Both the position numbers and the translations under genes were made by a program. Shown one piece after another: positions 7,743-16,818 of a stretch of DNA of 31,471 nucleotides; the first letter of the stretch is position 1, and each line of letters begins with the position of its first letter. This stretch comes from Desulfuromonadaceae bacterium (lineage in GTDB: Bacteria; Desulfobacterota; Desulfuromonadia; Desulfuromonadales; Geopsychrobacteraceae): the NCBI GenBank assembly GCA_013138655.1, contig WTCI01000014.1, positions 1-31,471 on the forward strand, in the 5' to 3' direction. The notes below the pieces were generated by a model. The model searched no databases and had not been told where the DNA came from. It saw nothing but the letters and a program-made list of their open reading frames with translations.

Positions 7743-8360
7743 ATGAAAAAAATTGTTCTGGTCGGCGGCGGTGGTCACTGCGCCTCCTGTATTGATGTCA
7801 TTGAACAGGAAGGAAAGTTTCAAATCGCCGGAATTATCGACATGCCGGACAAGCACGGCACCACCCTGCTCGGCTACCCAATTATCGGCAACGATGAGGA
7901 CCTGCCTAAACTTGTTGAAACCTATCAGTATTTTCTGATTACCTTGGGACAGATCAAGTCCCCGCAACGGCGCATCGCTCTGTTCGAGAAGTTGTTGCAA
8001 CTCGGTGCCCGATTACCGACCATCGCCTCCCCCCGTGCCTATATCTCACGCCACGCTAGCGTTGGAGCCGGCACGATCGCCATGCACAACTCACTGATTA
8101 ATGCTGGAGCCAAGGTCGGTGCCAACTGCATCATCAACAGCTGCTCTCTAATCGAACATGATGCTACAGTCGGCGACCACTGCCACATTTCGACGGGAGC
8201 GATTATTAATGGTGGCACACAGGTTGCAAAGTACACCTTTGTCGGTAGTGGCTCGGTTGTCAGAGACAATATCCGGATCGGCAGCCATTCACTTATCGGC
8301 GGCGGGGTGAGCGTTATGGAAGAGGTTCCCGACCATAGCTTCTACACCGGGAAAAAATAA
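7743..8360 (+). CDS. legH: Sugar acetyltransferase of the PglD/NeuD/LegH family
   Basis: A 205-residue protein. The N-terminal Rossmann-like domain (residues 1 to about 80, starting KKIVLVGGGGHCASC) is followed by left-handed beta-helix hexapeptide repeats (about 95-200). H140 of IEHDATVGDHCH corresponds to the usual catalytic histidine region. Such enzymes use acetyl-CoA to N-acetylate the 4-amino sugar, giving the di-N-acetylated bacillosamine-type intermediate. The position directly after the aminotransferase fits. NeuD-like O-acetylation of the finished sugar is the other possibility. The ATG is one base after the legC stop. Confidence 0.75.
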   Translation: MKKIVLVGGGGHCASCIDVIEQEGKFQIAGIIDMPDKHGTTLLGYPIIGNDEDLPKLVETYQYFLITLGQIKSPQRRIALFEKLLQLGARLPTIASPRAYISRHASVGAGTIAMHNSLINAGAKVGANCIINSCSLIEHDATVGDHCHISTGAIINGGTQVAKYTFVGSGSVVRDNIRIGSHSLIGGGVSVMEEVPDHSFYTGKK

Positions 8361-8380
8361 ACGGCCAAAGGAGAACCCAA

Positions 8381-9385
8381 TTGCAGCCTGTTTTTATCAT
8401 TGCCGAGGCCGGAGTCAATCACAACGGCGATCTGGAGCTGGCCAAACAATTGGTCGATGTTGCCGCAGAGGCTGGGGCGGATGCTGTCAAATTTCAGACA
8501 TTTAAAGCCGAAAATCTGGTCTGTCAAAATGCGCCCAAAGCTGCCTATCAGCAACAAACTACAGCAGCCAAAGAATCTCAGTTTACAATGATTAAGAAGT
8601 TGGAGCTTGATCTTAGCGCCCACCAGTTGCTGCTTACCCATTGTCTTAATCGAGGCATCCAGTTCCTCTCATCCCCTTTCGATCTGGAAAGTATTGACTT
8701 ACTCTTAGGTCTAGGAATCGAGATTTTTAAGATCCCCTCGGGCGAAATCACGAATCTCCCTTATTTACGCAAGATCGGCAGCCTCAATAAAAAGGTGATT
8801 CTTTCCACCGGGATGTCAACCATGAAGGAGATCGAGGCGGCTATTCAGGTTCTTTTTACTGCAGGTTTAAAAAAAGCACAGCTCACTATCCTGCACTGCA
8901 ATACCGAGTATCCAACCTCGATGGCAGACGTTAACCTGCGCGCCATGCAAACCCTGGCCGATAACTTTGATATCAAAGTAGGCTACTCCGACCATACCTT
9001 AGGGATCGAGATACCGATTGCCGCAGTTGCCTTGGGGGCCAAAGTGATCGAAAAACATATCACCCTCGATAACAACCTGCCTGGCCCCGATCATCGCGCT
9101 TCGCTGGAACCACAGGAACTGGTAGAAATGATCAGTGCAATCCGTAACCTGGAGCAGGCAATGGGTAACGGGATCAAAAAGCCAACCCTCTCGGAGATGA
9201 AAAACCGGCCGATCGCGCGGAAAAGTATTGTTGCCCGCCGACAGATCAAACAGGGAGAACTCTTTTCCAACGACAACCTGACGGTCAAGCGACCGGCAAC
9301 AGGAATAAGTCCCATGGAGTGGGATCGGGTGGTCGGCACCCCCGCCAGCAAAGACTTCCAGGGGGATGAGGCGATCATTCTATGA
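8381..9385 (+). CDS. legI: N-acetylneuraminate/legionaminate synthase (NeuB family)
   Basis: A 334-residue protein. The NeuB TIM-barrel (about 1-260) begins FIIAEAGVNHNGDLELAK and includes KFQTFKAENL, GYSDHTLG and the GPDHRASLEP signature. A C-terminal SAF (antifreeze-like) domain (about 275-334) is also present. It condenses phosphoenolpyruvate with a six-carbon amino sugar to form the nine-carbon acid. The start is TTG at 8381, seven bases after AAGGAG. The stop overlaps the next ATG (ATGA). The substrate is inferred from the operon: 2,4-diacetamido-2,4,6-trideoxymannose for legionaminate, not ManNAc, because a full 4,6-dehydratase/aminotransferase branch is present. Confidence 0.87.
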   Translation: MQPVFIIAEAGVNHNGDLELAKQLVDVAAEAGADAVKFQTFKAENLVCQNAPKAAYQQQTTAAKESQFTMIKKLELDLSAHQLLLTHCLNRGIQFLSSPFDLESIDLLLGLGIEIFKIPSGEITNLPYLRKIGSLNKKVILSTGMSTMKEIEAAIQVLFTAGLKKAQLTILHCNTEYPTSMADVNLRAMQTLADNFDIKVGYSDHTLGIEIPIAAVALGAKVIEKHITLDNNLPGPDHRASLEPQELVEMISAIRNLEQAMGNGIKKPTLSEMKNRPIARKSIVARRQIKQGELFSNDNLTVKRPATGISPMEWDRVVGTPASKDFQGDEAIIL

Positions 9386-10539
9386 AAAAGATCTGTATTT
9401 TCACCGGGACTCGCGCAGAATACGGGCTGCTCAAGCCCCTGATGGAGGAGATTGGGCAAGACCAGGAGCTGCAACTGCAACTGCTGGTCTCCGGGATGCA
9501 TCTTGCCGCAGAGTTCGGCAATACCTATCGACTCATTGAAGAAGATGGCTTCAGCATCGACGAAAAGGTTACAACCCTGGTTGACGAGGACAACGCGGTC
9601 GGCACCTGCAAATCGATCAGTCGCGGTGTCACCGGCTATGCCGAAGCTTTTGCCCGTCTGCAACCAGATATATTAGTGCTGCTAGGAGATCGCTCCGAAG
9701 CATTTGCAGCGGCGACCGCCGCTCTGGTCTGTCAGCTGCCGATTGCCCATCTGCATGGCGGAGAGACTACGCAAGGAGCATACGACGAGGCCTTTCGCCA
9801 CTCTATCAGTAAAATGAGTCAACTCCATTTTGTTTCCACCGAAGTCTATCGGCGACGGGTCATTCAGCTCGGCGAAATTCCAGCCAGCGTCCACAATGTC
9901 GGTGCCATCGGCCTGGAGTATTTGAACAGGGGGAATTTTCTAGATCGTGAGACGCTTGAGAAAGCTCTCAACTTTCGCTTCGGCAAGAAAAATGCCCTGG
10001 CGACCTTCCACCCAGTCACTCTGGAACATGGGACAGCCGAAACACAGTTCAACCAGCTGCTAACCGCGCTCGACAAATTTGACGCACTGAAAATCATCTT
10101 CACCAAAGCCAACGCCGACACAGAAGGACGGATCATCAATCAGCTGATTGATGATTACGTCGCCCGCGCCCCGGACAAGTCGATTGCCTTTACCTCCATG
10201 GGTCATCTTCGCTACCTGAGCAGCATGCGCCTCGTTGATATAGTTGTCGGCAATAGCAGCAGCGGCATTCTGGAAGCCCCGAGCTTTGGTGTCCCGACCG
10301 TTAATATCGGTAATCGCCAAAAGGGAAGAATTAAAGCTGCGAGCATTATCGACTGCGAGCCAGAGCAAACCGCAATTGTTTCTGCCTTCCACAAGGCCTT
10401 GTCAAATCAGTTTAAAACTATGGCTCAGAAGGTCGATAATCCCTACAGACAAGAAGGAACTGCCAGCCGAATAAAAGAGATCATCAAACGTACGGATATT
10501 ATCAACCTGAAAAAAACTTTTTACGACTTACCTTCTTAA
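9382..10539 (+). CDS. legG: Hydrolysing NDP-sugar 2-epimerase (NeuC/LegG family)
   Basis: A 385-residue protein matching the UDP-GlcNAc 2-epimerase fold. It starts KKICIFTGTRAEYGLL. LLGDRSEAFAAA and HLHGGE are in the first domain, and VGNSSSGILEAPSFG with NIGNRQKGR in the second. These are typical of hydrolysing epimerases such as NeuC, which release the nucleotide and invert C2. In the legionaminic pathway LegG acts on GDP-di-N-acetylbacillosamine and supplies the LegI substrate. Its ATG overlaps the legI stop by four bases, which fits consecutive steps. GDP specificity is inferred from ptmE next door. Confidence 0.86.
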   Translation: MKKICIFTGTRAEYGLLKPLMEEIGQDQELQLQLLVSGMHLAAEFGNTYRLIEEDGFSIDEKVTTLVDEDNAVGTCKSISRGVTGYAEAFARLQPDILVLLGDRSEAFAAATAALVCQLPIAHLHGGETTQGAYDEAFRHSISKMSQLHFVSTEVYRRRVIQLGEIPASVHNVGAIGLEYLNRGNFLDRETLEKALNFRFGKKNALATFHPVTLEHGTAETQFNQLLTALDKFDALKIIFTKANADTEGRIINQLIDDYVARAPDKSIAFTSMGHLRYLSSMRLVDIVVGNSSSGILEAPSFGVPTVNIGNRQKGRIKAASIIDCEPEQTAIVSAFHKALSNQFKTMAQKVDNPYRQEGTASRIKEIIKRTDIINLKKTFYDLPS

Positions 10540-10556
10540 CTGTTTAAGAGGCTCCC

Positions 10557-11606
10557 ATGAGAAACAGCAAAAAAATCAGCATTTCTCCTAAGGCAACCAT
10601 CAAAGATGCAATTGAAACCATCGACAAAGGAGTCATGCAAATTGCCCTGGTAGTTAAAAATGACTGCCTGCTCGGTACCATTACCGATGGCGATATCAGA
10701 CGCGGGTTTCTGAATGGACGCAGTCTGGCAGATAAAATCGAAGGGCTCTACAATACGACACCGCTCACCGGAACTCTTGGACAAACGCGCGAAGACTTGG
10801 TCCAGTTGGCTCTTACTCGCGGGATTAAACAACTCCCCATCCTCGATGATACCGGAAAGCTGATCGGTATCGAATATATCGACGACTACCTACGTGGCCC
10901 GGAAAAACCTAATACCATAGTCCTGATGGCTGGCGGTTTGGGGAACCGCCTACGGCCACTGACAGAAAAAACGCCGAAACCGATGTTGACGGTCGGCTCC
11001 AAACCAATCCTGGAAACTATCCTGGAGAGTTTTTCTCACTATGGCTTCCGTAATTTCTACTTTAGCGTCAATTACAAAGCAGAAAAAATCCGTAGCTACT
11101 TCAAGGATGGCAGTCAATATGGCGTTAGTATCTCTTATCTCAATGAAACCACCCGACTGGGTACTGCCGGAGCACTCAGCCTGTTGCCTGACAGTATTAA
11201 AGAACCCTTCATTGTCATGAACGGTGATTTACTGACTAATGTCAATTTCGAGCGATTACTGAACTACCATTTATTGGCCAAGGCAGAGGCAACGATGTGC
11301 GTCAGGGAGTACAAGCTAAAAATTCCCTACGGGGTCGTTAAGACAGAAGGAGCCTCAATCCAGGAGATTATTGAAAAACCAACTCAAAACTTTTTTGTGA
11401 ACGCAGGCATCTATGTACTGAGTCCAAGTGCTCAGAAACTAATCCCAGATAACAGCTATTTTGATATGCCACAATTATTTCAGAATTTGATTGACGAAAA
11501 GCGCAAGGTCTGCTCTTTCCCGATTACCGATTACTGGATGGATATTGGTCAACCAAACGATTTCGACCAGGCAAACTCAGAATACGACGAGATATTTGAT
11601 GTTTGA
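10557..11606 (+). CDS. ptmE: CBS-domain sugar-1-phosphate guanylyltransferase, PtmE type
   Basis: A 349-residue fusion. Residues 1 to about 113 are a pair of CBS domains. Residues 119 to about 345 are a nucleotidyltransferase with MAGGLGNRLRPLT at 124-136, TPKPML and the metal-binding NGDLL. In Campylobacter, PtmE makes GDP-glucosamine from glucosamine-1-phosphate and GTP, the entry to the GDP-legionaminic route. The CBS pair probably senses a nucleotide. The loop has Asn where most relatives have Thr (GGLGTRL). RBS GAGG precedes the ATG at 10557. The stop overlaps the legF start by eight bases (ATGTTTGA), the same arrangement as legB/legC. Confidence 0.82.
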   Translation: MRNSKKISISPKATIKDAIETIDKGVMQIALVVKNDCLLGTITDGDIRRGFLNGRSLADKIEGLYNTTPLTGTLGQTREDLVQLALTRGIKQLPILDDTGKLIGIEYIDDYLRGPEKPNTIVLMAGGLGNRLRPLTEKTPKPMLTVGSKPILETILESFSHYGFRNFYFSVNYKAEKIRSYFKDGSQYGVSISYLNETTRLGTAGALSLLPDSIKEPFIVMNGDLLTNVNFERLLNYHLLAKAEATMCVREYKLKIPYGVVKTEGASIQEIIEKPTQNFFVNAGIYVLSPSAQKLIPDNSYFDMPQLFQNLIDEKRKVCSFPITDYWMDIGQPNDFDQANSEYDEIFDV

Positions 11607-12309
11607 TGGAAAACGAATTCTAGCTATTATTCCAGCACGAGGTGGAAGCAAAGGGCTGCCGGGCAAAAACATTCGTATGTTAGGCGGCAAACCACTGATT
11701 GCCTGGAGCATTGAAGCGGCCAATGCCAGCATCTACATCGATCGTACCATTATCAGCACCGATTGCCCGGAAATCAGTCAGATAGCCCTTGATGCCGGGG
11801 GAGATGTACCTTTTTTACGTCCGCAAAAACTGGCAACTGACAATGCGAAAAGTATTGATGTTATTCTACACGCCTTGACCCGGCTAGAGGAGGCTGAATC
11901 ATATTACGACCTCCTGATATTGCTGCAACCGACATCACCGCTACGTAGCACGGCAGACATCGACCAAGCGATTGAGCTATTACGCAAACATGAAACAAAA
12001 GCAGTAGTTTCCGTTTGCGAAACGGACCACCACCCCTGGTGGAGCAACAGTCTGCCGGAAAACGGAAATATGGGCAATTTCCTCCGCCCGGAAGTTCTTA
12101 ACAGTACCCGTCAGAACTTACCGGTCTACTACCGATTAAACGGGGCAATCTACCTGACTGACACTAATTTTCTACGTAGCAACGGCTCCTTTTTTGGATC
12201 TGAAACTTTCGCTTTTAAAATGTCCAAAGAACATTCGATTGACATAGACGACTTTATCGATTTTCAACTGGCCGAGTTTTTCCTCGATTCTTCCAGAGGA
12301 CCAATCTGA
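11599..12309 (+). CDS. legF: CMP-legionaminate/CMP-sialate synthetase
   Basis: A 236-residue cytidylyltransferase of the NeuA family. The nucleotide-binding motif IIPARGGSKGLPGKN is at residues 10-24, LQPTSPLR follows, and the DIDDFIDFQLAE end is typical. It activates the nine-carbon acid with CTP for transfer to flagellin. The start is the ATG at 11599, where homology begins; an upstream in-frame ATG at 11491 would lie deep inside ptmE and is not used. The stop codon touches the stop of the opposite-strand maf gene. Sialate versus legionaminate substrate cannot be told from this protein alone. Confidence 0.86.
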   Translation: MFDGKRILAIIPARGGSKGLPGKNIRMLGGKPLIAWSIEAANASIYIDRTIISTDCPEISQIALDAGGDVPFLRPQKLATDNAKSIDVILHALTRLEEAESYYDLLILLQPTSPLRSTADIDQAIELLRKHETKAVVSVCETDHHPWWSNSLPENGNMGNFLRPEVLNSTRQNLPVYYRLNGAIYLTDTNFLRSNGSFFGSETFAFKMSKEHSIDIDDFIDFQLAEFFLDSSRGPI

Positions 12310-14832
12310 TCAAGATCCAGTTTTTTGAGGGTCTGCTATCTTGCTCAATTCATCCAACAAAGCTTTGGCCGCCGTATTGGAACTATCCTGTTGCAAAACA
12401 GTTTCAAACATCAGTTTCGCGCCATCTTTAAGGTCAACCTCCAGATAATGTCGTCCAAGCTTGATCATCACTGCATGATCGTCGGGAATCTGTTCTAAAT
12501 AGTCTGCATATAAATCAAGTGATGTCCGTTTTTCACCAAGCAACCACATCAAATCAGCGTAGTAGGATAGATAAGTCACGGAGATGCCAGCCAGATATTC
12601 GGCTATCAAACGCGCATTTTCATAATCTTCCTTTTGCAGCGACAGGCTGAAAAGCCGCCTCAGAGCATCTTCAAGAACCGATAAATTTTGTTCCTCTTCC
12701 TGAACATCAAGTACTTGTTGATATTCTGACAGTGCCATATCAATATCATTTTCTAACTCTGCCAAATATCCCCTGCCGAGACAAGCGAGGGACAAAGCTT
12801 CAAAGCCCTCCAGCTTAACCAGATTATTGACCAGGTGACGTAGATTTTCGGTTTGCCTCTGCTTGTACATAACCTGTAATTTGCCACGAACCTGGCCCAA
12901 CTGAGACCAACTGCGGGTGCGCGCCATATGCTCTGTTTCATGGAGCAGCAACGTCTCGTCAAACTCCCGCCCCAAGGTTGTGAATTGTTCAACGTATTCT
13001 TCCGGAATACTGTGCCGTGGGTGATTAACTTTCCAAATAATGGATCGACCAGGTTGCAGATCTTTCCACCATCGTTCAAGCAAGATGCTGAAATCGGGCT
13101 GATCTTTTTCCTCTTCCATACGAACCCGCAATCGTGTTGCAGCACTGTCGACTATATCCATCAGTCTTCCAGCACTGTCCCGATAAGCTTCATAATAGAT
13201 TCGTCCCAGCCGTTCTACATCATTCTGATCCCAGTCGCGACCTTGATCTCCCTGAGTCAATTTGAGAAAGCCTCTTATGCCGAAACGCTTGACCAACAGA
13301 TTGAAATCTGGAAAATTATTTTTCAGTTTTTTTTCAATGCGATCCATCTTAGCTTTATATTTGTGATTTCCTTTACCACCATCTCTCCTGCCGAAAAAGG
13401 CTTCGTTTGCCCTTAATCCCTCCTTTGATAGTTTCTTGATTTCACGAAAAGCGTTTTGCCCCCTTATCAATTCCGTCAATGCCAGTTGATAATAACGGAT
13501 CCGATCAACAGCCGTATCCGAGGGCAATAATTCAAGAATCATTTGGAAACCAGACTTAAGCATCGAATCGAGTTTGACTTCAGCAAGGGACGCATATTCG
13601 ACTTCGTGCATCCTCGTTGCCCCCTCGCTCAGATTTAAAATCCGGCAATTCTGTTGTTTTGCCAAAATCGCCTGTGCCTCGATCTGGGTAGCCGCAAAAT
13701 GGAAGTCAGGAGTCGTTTCGGCCATCCAGCCACCGTTGGTCTCAATCCACAGCTGTCCCTTTCCTAATTGGGGACCGGCCTGCTGCTCATTACTCCCTTG
13801 AGCATGTGTATAACCATCGCGGCTGTAACAGAGGTCAACACCAGCTAACAAAACCCGCGCAAAGCCCATTTTTACAGCCAGGTCAATGGCACTATTAGTC
13901 ACGGTCGGTCCGGGAGAATCTATTGTGTTTTCGTTCAAAGAAGATTCCCAGGGAACCCGTGGCCCCAGGAAAAGACATCGACCACACCATTGCCCCAATA
14001 ATGTGCTGACAACATGGTATTTATTGACAAAGACCGTTCTTTCCCAAAGCTTCAACATCTCCTTACTGATATCAAAACTGATCTGGTTTGGATCGACGGA
14101 AACAATAATATCGGGGGAAATATCTACTTCAAGCAATCGCCGGGCAATTCGCGAAACAGCTATCACAACAAAACAATGACGATTTTCAATCACCCAGGGA
14201 AGAACGGCATCAAGGGATGGTCCTCCAGCAAGCACAATCGCCGTTTTTCCATTGAAGGTGCCGTGCAAATGAACAGCGGAAAGACGATTTTCAGGTAGAT
14301 TCTCCAATTGCCGCTGATGAAAAAGCTCGGCACCCAGTTCCGCATTTAATCCCCATCTGATTTTTTCTAATTCCTCCTGCAGATGATTGGATAGCTCCAA
14401 ATAGTCACTATAGCGTCCGTCAGTTGCGGCAAAGGAGAGGAAAAATTTGAGGTTTCCAAGATAAACAAAATTCTGAAATTCAATCTCTTTCGCACGCAAC
14501 AACCATTCATCGGCAGTTGCCATAATGATTTTTTTATGGAATCCCCGTTCAGGGATAATTTCTTTCAACCGGTCAATAACAGCAGGTAGTTCTATAAAAA
14601 TGTAGTAACTGCCCTCAGGCAAACCTTGCTTGACAAGATATTGGGGCAACAGCCCACTATCACTACCGGCAATAACATAGAGACTGTTCTTTTCGAACAA
14701 ATCTTTTCCAAAATGCTTACTGAACGAAATTTCCGACCCGACCTTGTCAAAAGCAGAACCGTTCACTTCGTAGAGGTATCTATCACCAAATGAATTAACC
14801 AGAAAAGGACCAACGCCAATTTTATTATCCAT
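12310..14832 (-). CDS. Motility-associated Maf-family flagellin glycosyltransferase
   Basis: An 840-residue protein. Residues 1 to about 180 form an N-terminal domain. Residues about 185-420 are the MAF/DUF115 domain, with IVLAGGPSLD near 199-208 and VDPNQISFD. The C-terminal third (about 640-835) is helical and TPR-like. Maf proteins transfer pseudaminic or legionaminic acid from CMP-sugar to flagellin Ser/Thr in the cytoplasm. It sits between the sugar operon and fliW and faces legF tail to tail. The start chosen is ATG at 14832, six bases after AAGG. The upstream TTG at 14838 has no spacing from that site. No clear promoter was found. Leg transfer is inferred from context. Confidence 0.83.
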   Translation of the reverse strand: MDNKIGVGPFLVNSFGDRYLYEVNGSAFDKVGSEISFSKHFGKDLFEKNSLYVIAGSDSGLLPQYLVKQGLPEGSYYIFIELPAVIDRLKEIIPERGFHKKIIMATADEWLLRAKEIEFQNFVYLGNLKFFLSFAATDGRYSDYLELSNHLQEELEKIRWGLNAELGAELFHQRQLENLPENRLSAVHLHGTFNGKTAIVLAGGPSLDAVLPWVIENRHCFVVIAVSRIARRLLEVDISPDIIVSVDPNQISFDISKEMLKLWERTVFVNKYHVVSTLLGQWCGRCLFLGPRVPWESSLNENTIDSPGPTVTNSAIDLAVKMGFARVLLAGVDLCYSRDGYTHAQGSNEQQAGPQLGKGQLWIETNGGWMAETTPDFHFAATQIEAQAILAKQQNCRILNLSEGATRMHEVEYASLAEVKLDSMLKSGFQMILELLPSDTAVDRIRYYQLALTELIRGQNAFREIKKLSKEGLRANEAFFGRRDGGKGNHKYKAKMDRIEKKLKNNFPDFNLLVKRFGIRGFLKLTQGDQGRDWDQNDVERLGRIYYEAYRDSAGRLMDIVDSAATRLRVRMEEEKDQPDFSILLERWWKDLQPGRSIIWKVNHPRHSIPEEYVEQFTTLGREFDETLLLHETEHMARTRSWSQLGQVRGKLQVMYKQRQTENLRHLVNNLVKLEGFEALSLACLGRGYLAELENDIDMALSEYQQVLDVQEEEQNLSVLEDALRRLFSLSLQKEDYENARLIAEYLAGISVTYLSYYADLMWLLGEKRTSLDLYADYLEQIPDDHAVMIKLGRHYLEVDLKDGAKLMFETVLQQDSSNTAAKALLDELSKIADPQKTGS

Positions 14833-14896
14833 AATCAACCTTTATAAAACATCTGTAAACATACAGAACCATGACACCAACAACCATGCAAAAAAA

Positions 14897-14930
14897 GAGC
14901 CATCCCACAAAACGCTTTGTAGAATGGCCC
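14897..14930 (-). terminator. Terminator after fliW
   Basis: On the minus strand GGGCCAT pairs with ATGGCTC, extended by CTACAAA against TTTGTGG, and a run of seven T follows directly. It lies about 40 bases past the fliW stop and should end the flgM-flgN-flgK-flgL-csrA-fliW transcript before maf. Confidence 0.88.
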
Positions 14931-14969
14931 TTTAAACAGGTCCATGATCTTTTTTGTCAAAATCCCGAC

Positions 14970-15395
14970 TCAAACCTCCGGCAACGGCGTCTGCGAACTG
15001 AAGTTCGTCCCTTCCATGATCACCTGTAAAGCTCGGTTGGTTGCTGGAGCAAACAAAATTGGTGCAGCCAGATTGAGAGTAATCTTCCGATCGGGAGGAA
15101 CAGTCACCACGCTGACCACCAGACATTCACCATCCTCATCAATCCCCAGTTTCTGCCGCTCACGGCCATCGGGAACCACCTTGTAATCGAAGTAGAAACC
15201 GGTCGGATCAGTCAGGATAAAGGCCACTTGCGGATCGTCGATACTTTGAATCCAGAAGAGTGGGCCTTCTTTTTCGTTCGGCATCACGACAAAATTCCGC
15301 AGGTTTTCAAAACCGATCAACCCTTCCGGAAACAGCAGGGTGTTGTCAGGATCGTACTCAATGTCACCAAAACGGGACTGAATCTTCTGCATCAT
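14970..15395 (-). CDS. fliW: Flagellar assembly factor FliW
   Basis: A 141-residue protein with the FliW pattern: a short beta-rich start ([24 protein letters not shown]), then [20 protein letters not shown], and a C-terminal beta segment. FliW binds CsrA and blocks its RNA binding. It also binds flagellin, so free flagellin titrates FliW and switches on repression of its own mRNA. The start is the ATG at 15395, with GGAGG upstream and ATGA overlap with csrA; a longer frame to 15452 adds residues read from within csrA. It is followed by a strong terminator. Confidence 0.95.
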   Translation of the reverse strand: MMQKIQSRFGDIEYDPDNTLLFPEGLIGFENLRNFVVMPNEKEGPLFWIQSIDDPQVAFILTDPTGFYFDYKVVPDGRERQKLGIDEDGECLVVSVVTVPPDRKITLNLAAPILFAPATNRALQVIMEGTNFSSQTPLPEV

Positions 15396-15631
15396 TTTTT
15401 CCTCCCCGCATCCAGAATACTGCTCAACTCGTTCAGATCGGCAATGTCCCATTGTGTTGCCTCCTTGTTTTCCTGCTTGATCCGGTCAAAAACCTCCTGG
15501 CGATGGACTTTTATCTCTCGTGGCGCATCAATGCCGATCCGCACCCCGCCCCCCTTGAATTCGACGACGGTGATCCGAATATTGTCACCGATGATGATTC
15601 CTTCGCCCGGTTTTCGTGTCAGTACCAACAT
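15392..15631 (-). CDS. csrA: Carbon storage regulator CsrA
   Basis: A 79-residue RNA-binding dimer that represses translation of mRNAs with GGA-loop sites. It begins [11 protein letters not shown], and the RNA-contacting residues L4, R6, V42 and R44 are present (APREIKVHR). A C-terminal tail of about 25 residues beyond the core is usual in FliW-containing bacteria. The ATG at 15631 has GGAGG five bases upstream. The frame stays open upstream to 15736 but that part is not conserved CsrA. The stop overlaps the fliW start. The probable main target in this window is the fliC leader at 5192-5235. Confidence 0.97.
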   Translation of the reverse strand: MLVLTRKPGEGIIIGDNIRITVVEFKGGGVRIGIDAPREIKVHRQEVFDRIKQENKEATQWDIADLNELSSILDAGRKK

Positions 15632-15875
15632 AGCGCCCTCCTGGCTGGTTTCTATCCGGAAACAGCCCTTTTCCGCAATCTCTGCGTCAATCTGCACATC
15701 TGCTTGTGCGGCGTAGACAACCACGCCTCCGCACAAATGCTTGATTTCCTTGACCTTACGAAAAATTGCTTGTTTCCCATATAGAAACTTACAGCGCGTC
15801 CATCCGGACTATCCGAATGACCACTGGCTGGTTGTCCGTGCTACCTCCGAACACGGTTTTGTGTGTAGAAATTTT

Positions 15876-16811
15876 CTAGATGTAGTCCAGAATTGAAAGT
15901 GCAGAAACTTTTCCAGTCACGTTCAACGCAGCTTCAAAACTCTGCTGCTGCTTCTGCAGCTCGGTAATGGTTTCCAGGATATCGGCATCCTCAAACCGCG
16001 ACCGGAATGCTTCCATATCGATCTTGATCTGTTCCATGTGATCGCGAGCAACTTCCAATCGCCGCCCGACATTGCCCTTGAAGCTGCGCTGACTGCGCAC
16101 CTGATTGGCGGCTGTTTCAAGGGGATCAATCAGGGCTTCAACACCTGCCTGGTTATTCGCTCTCAACTCATCTTCCAGATTCGTGACCAGGGCAAAAATA
16201 TCCATGGCCCCGGCATCAGTCACACCATCATTATCGGCATCACCCAACATTAAAGTATTGCCAGTCAGATTCACCTCGATCAACTCATTCGGTGCAATTT
16301 CAAATTCCAAAACGCCATAATCACCATTGTAATTCACTGGATTCGGCTCTGTCGCTGGATAGTTTGGATTGAGTTCAAACGGTCTGGTCTTTTCACTAAA
16401 CCCGGAAAAAATATATTTACCGTCAATTTGTGCATTGGCGTCATCAAGCAAACTTTCTCGTAACTGGGCCACTTCATCGGCATAGGTCTGCATATCCTGC
16501 GTATTCAGCGAACCATTGACGGTCGCGATACTGATCTCTTTGAGCCGTACCAGGGTATTTTCAATACCGTCAAGATAACCGTCCATACCATCAGTTCTAT
16601 CCAGTCCCGTTTCAATGGTCTCAATATAGCGATCTGAAGTCTGGATCTGGGTCCGGGCACTCAATACCGGGCTGATCGCGGTCGGATCGTCAGAGGGGCG
16701 ATTGAGCCGCTTACCGGTTGCTGCGGCAAGTTGCAAGGTCTGCAGCCTGTCGCTGGTGCGATCAAGAAATGCTTGCAGGCTGCGATATGTTGTGGTCTGG
16801 GTTGCTCTCAT
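15876..16811 (-). CDS. flgL: Flagellar hook-filament junction protein FlgL (HAP3)
   Basis: At 311 residues this is of normal FlgL length. It starts MRATQTTTYRSLQAFLDRTS, which leads into the flagellin-like N-terminal helix with RLNRPSDDPTAI, and it closes with the matching C-terminal coiled segment (ETITELQKQQQSFEAALNV). FlgL forms the second ring between hook and filament and is secreted through the flagellar export gate. It begins eight bases after the flgK stop, so the two are co-transcribed. A gap of about 245 bases follows before csrA; no clear promoter or hairpin was found in it. Confidence 0.95.
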   Translation of the reverse strand: MRATQTTTYRSLQAFLDRTSDRLQTLQLAAATGKRLNRPSDDPTAISPVLSARTQIQTSDRYIETIETGLDRTDGMDGYLDGIENTLVRLKEISIATVNGSLNTQDMQTYADEVAQLRESLLDDANAQIDGKYIFSGFSEKTRPFELNPNYPATEPNPVNYNGDYGVLEFEIAPNELIEVNLTGNTLMLGDADNDGVTDAGAMDIFALVTNLEDELRANNQAGVEALIDPLETAANQVRSQRSFKGNVGRRLEVARDHMEQIKIDMEAFRSRFEDADILETITELQKQQQSFEAALNVTGKVSALSILDYI

Positions 16812-16818
16812 AACTCAC

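Noticed and set aside
5617..12309. The sugar operon as a recent foreign island
   Set aside because: There are no flanking repeats, integrase, tRNA or sharp change in base use that I can see. Such operons often vary by strain, but the sequence gives no direct sign of transfer.
14833..14890. A sigma-70 promoter for maf
   Set aside because: The best candidate (TTGGTG-N17-TACAGA) matches only three of six -10 positions, too weak to list.
15632..15736. A 35-residue in-frame N-terminal extension of CsrA
   Set aside because: CsrA homology begins exactly at the ATG at 15631, which has an ideal GGAGG site. The upstream residues match nothing I know in CsrA.
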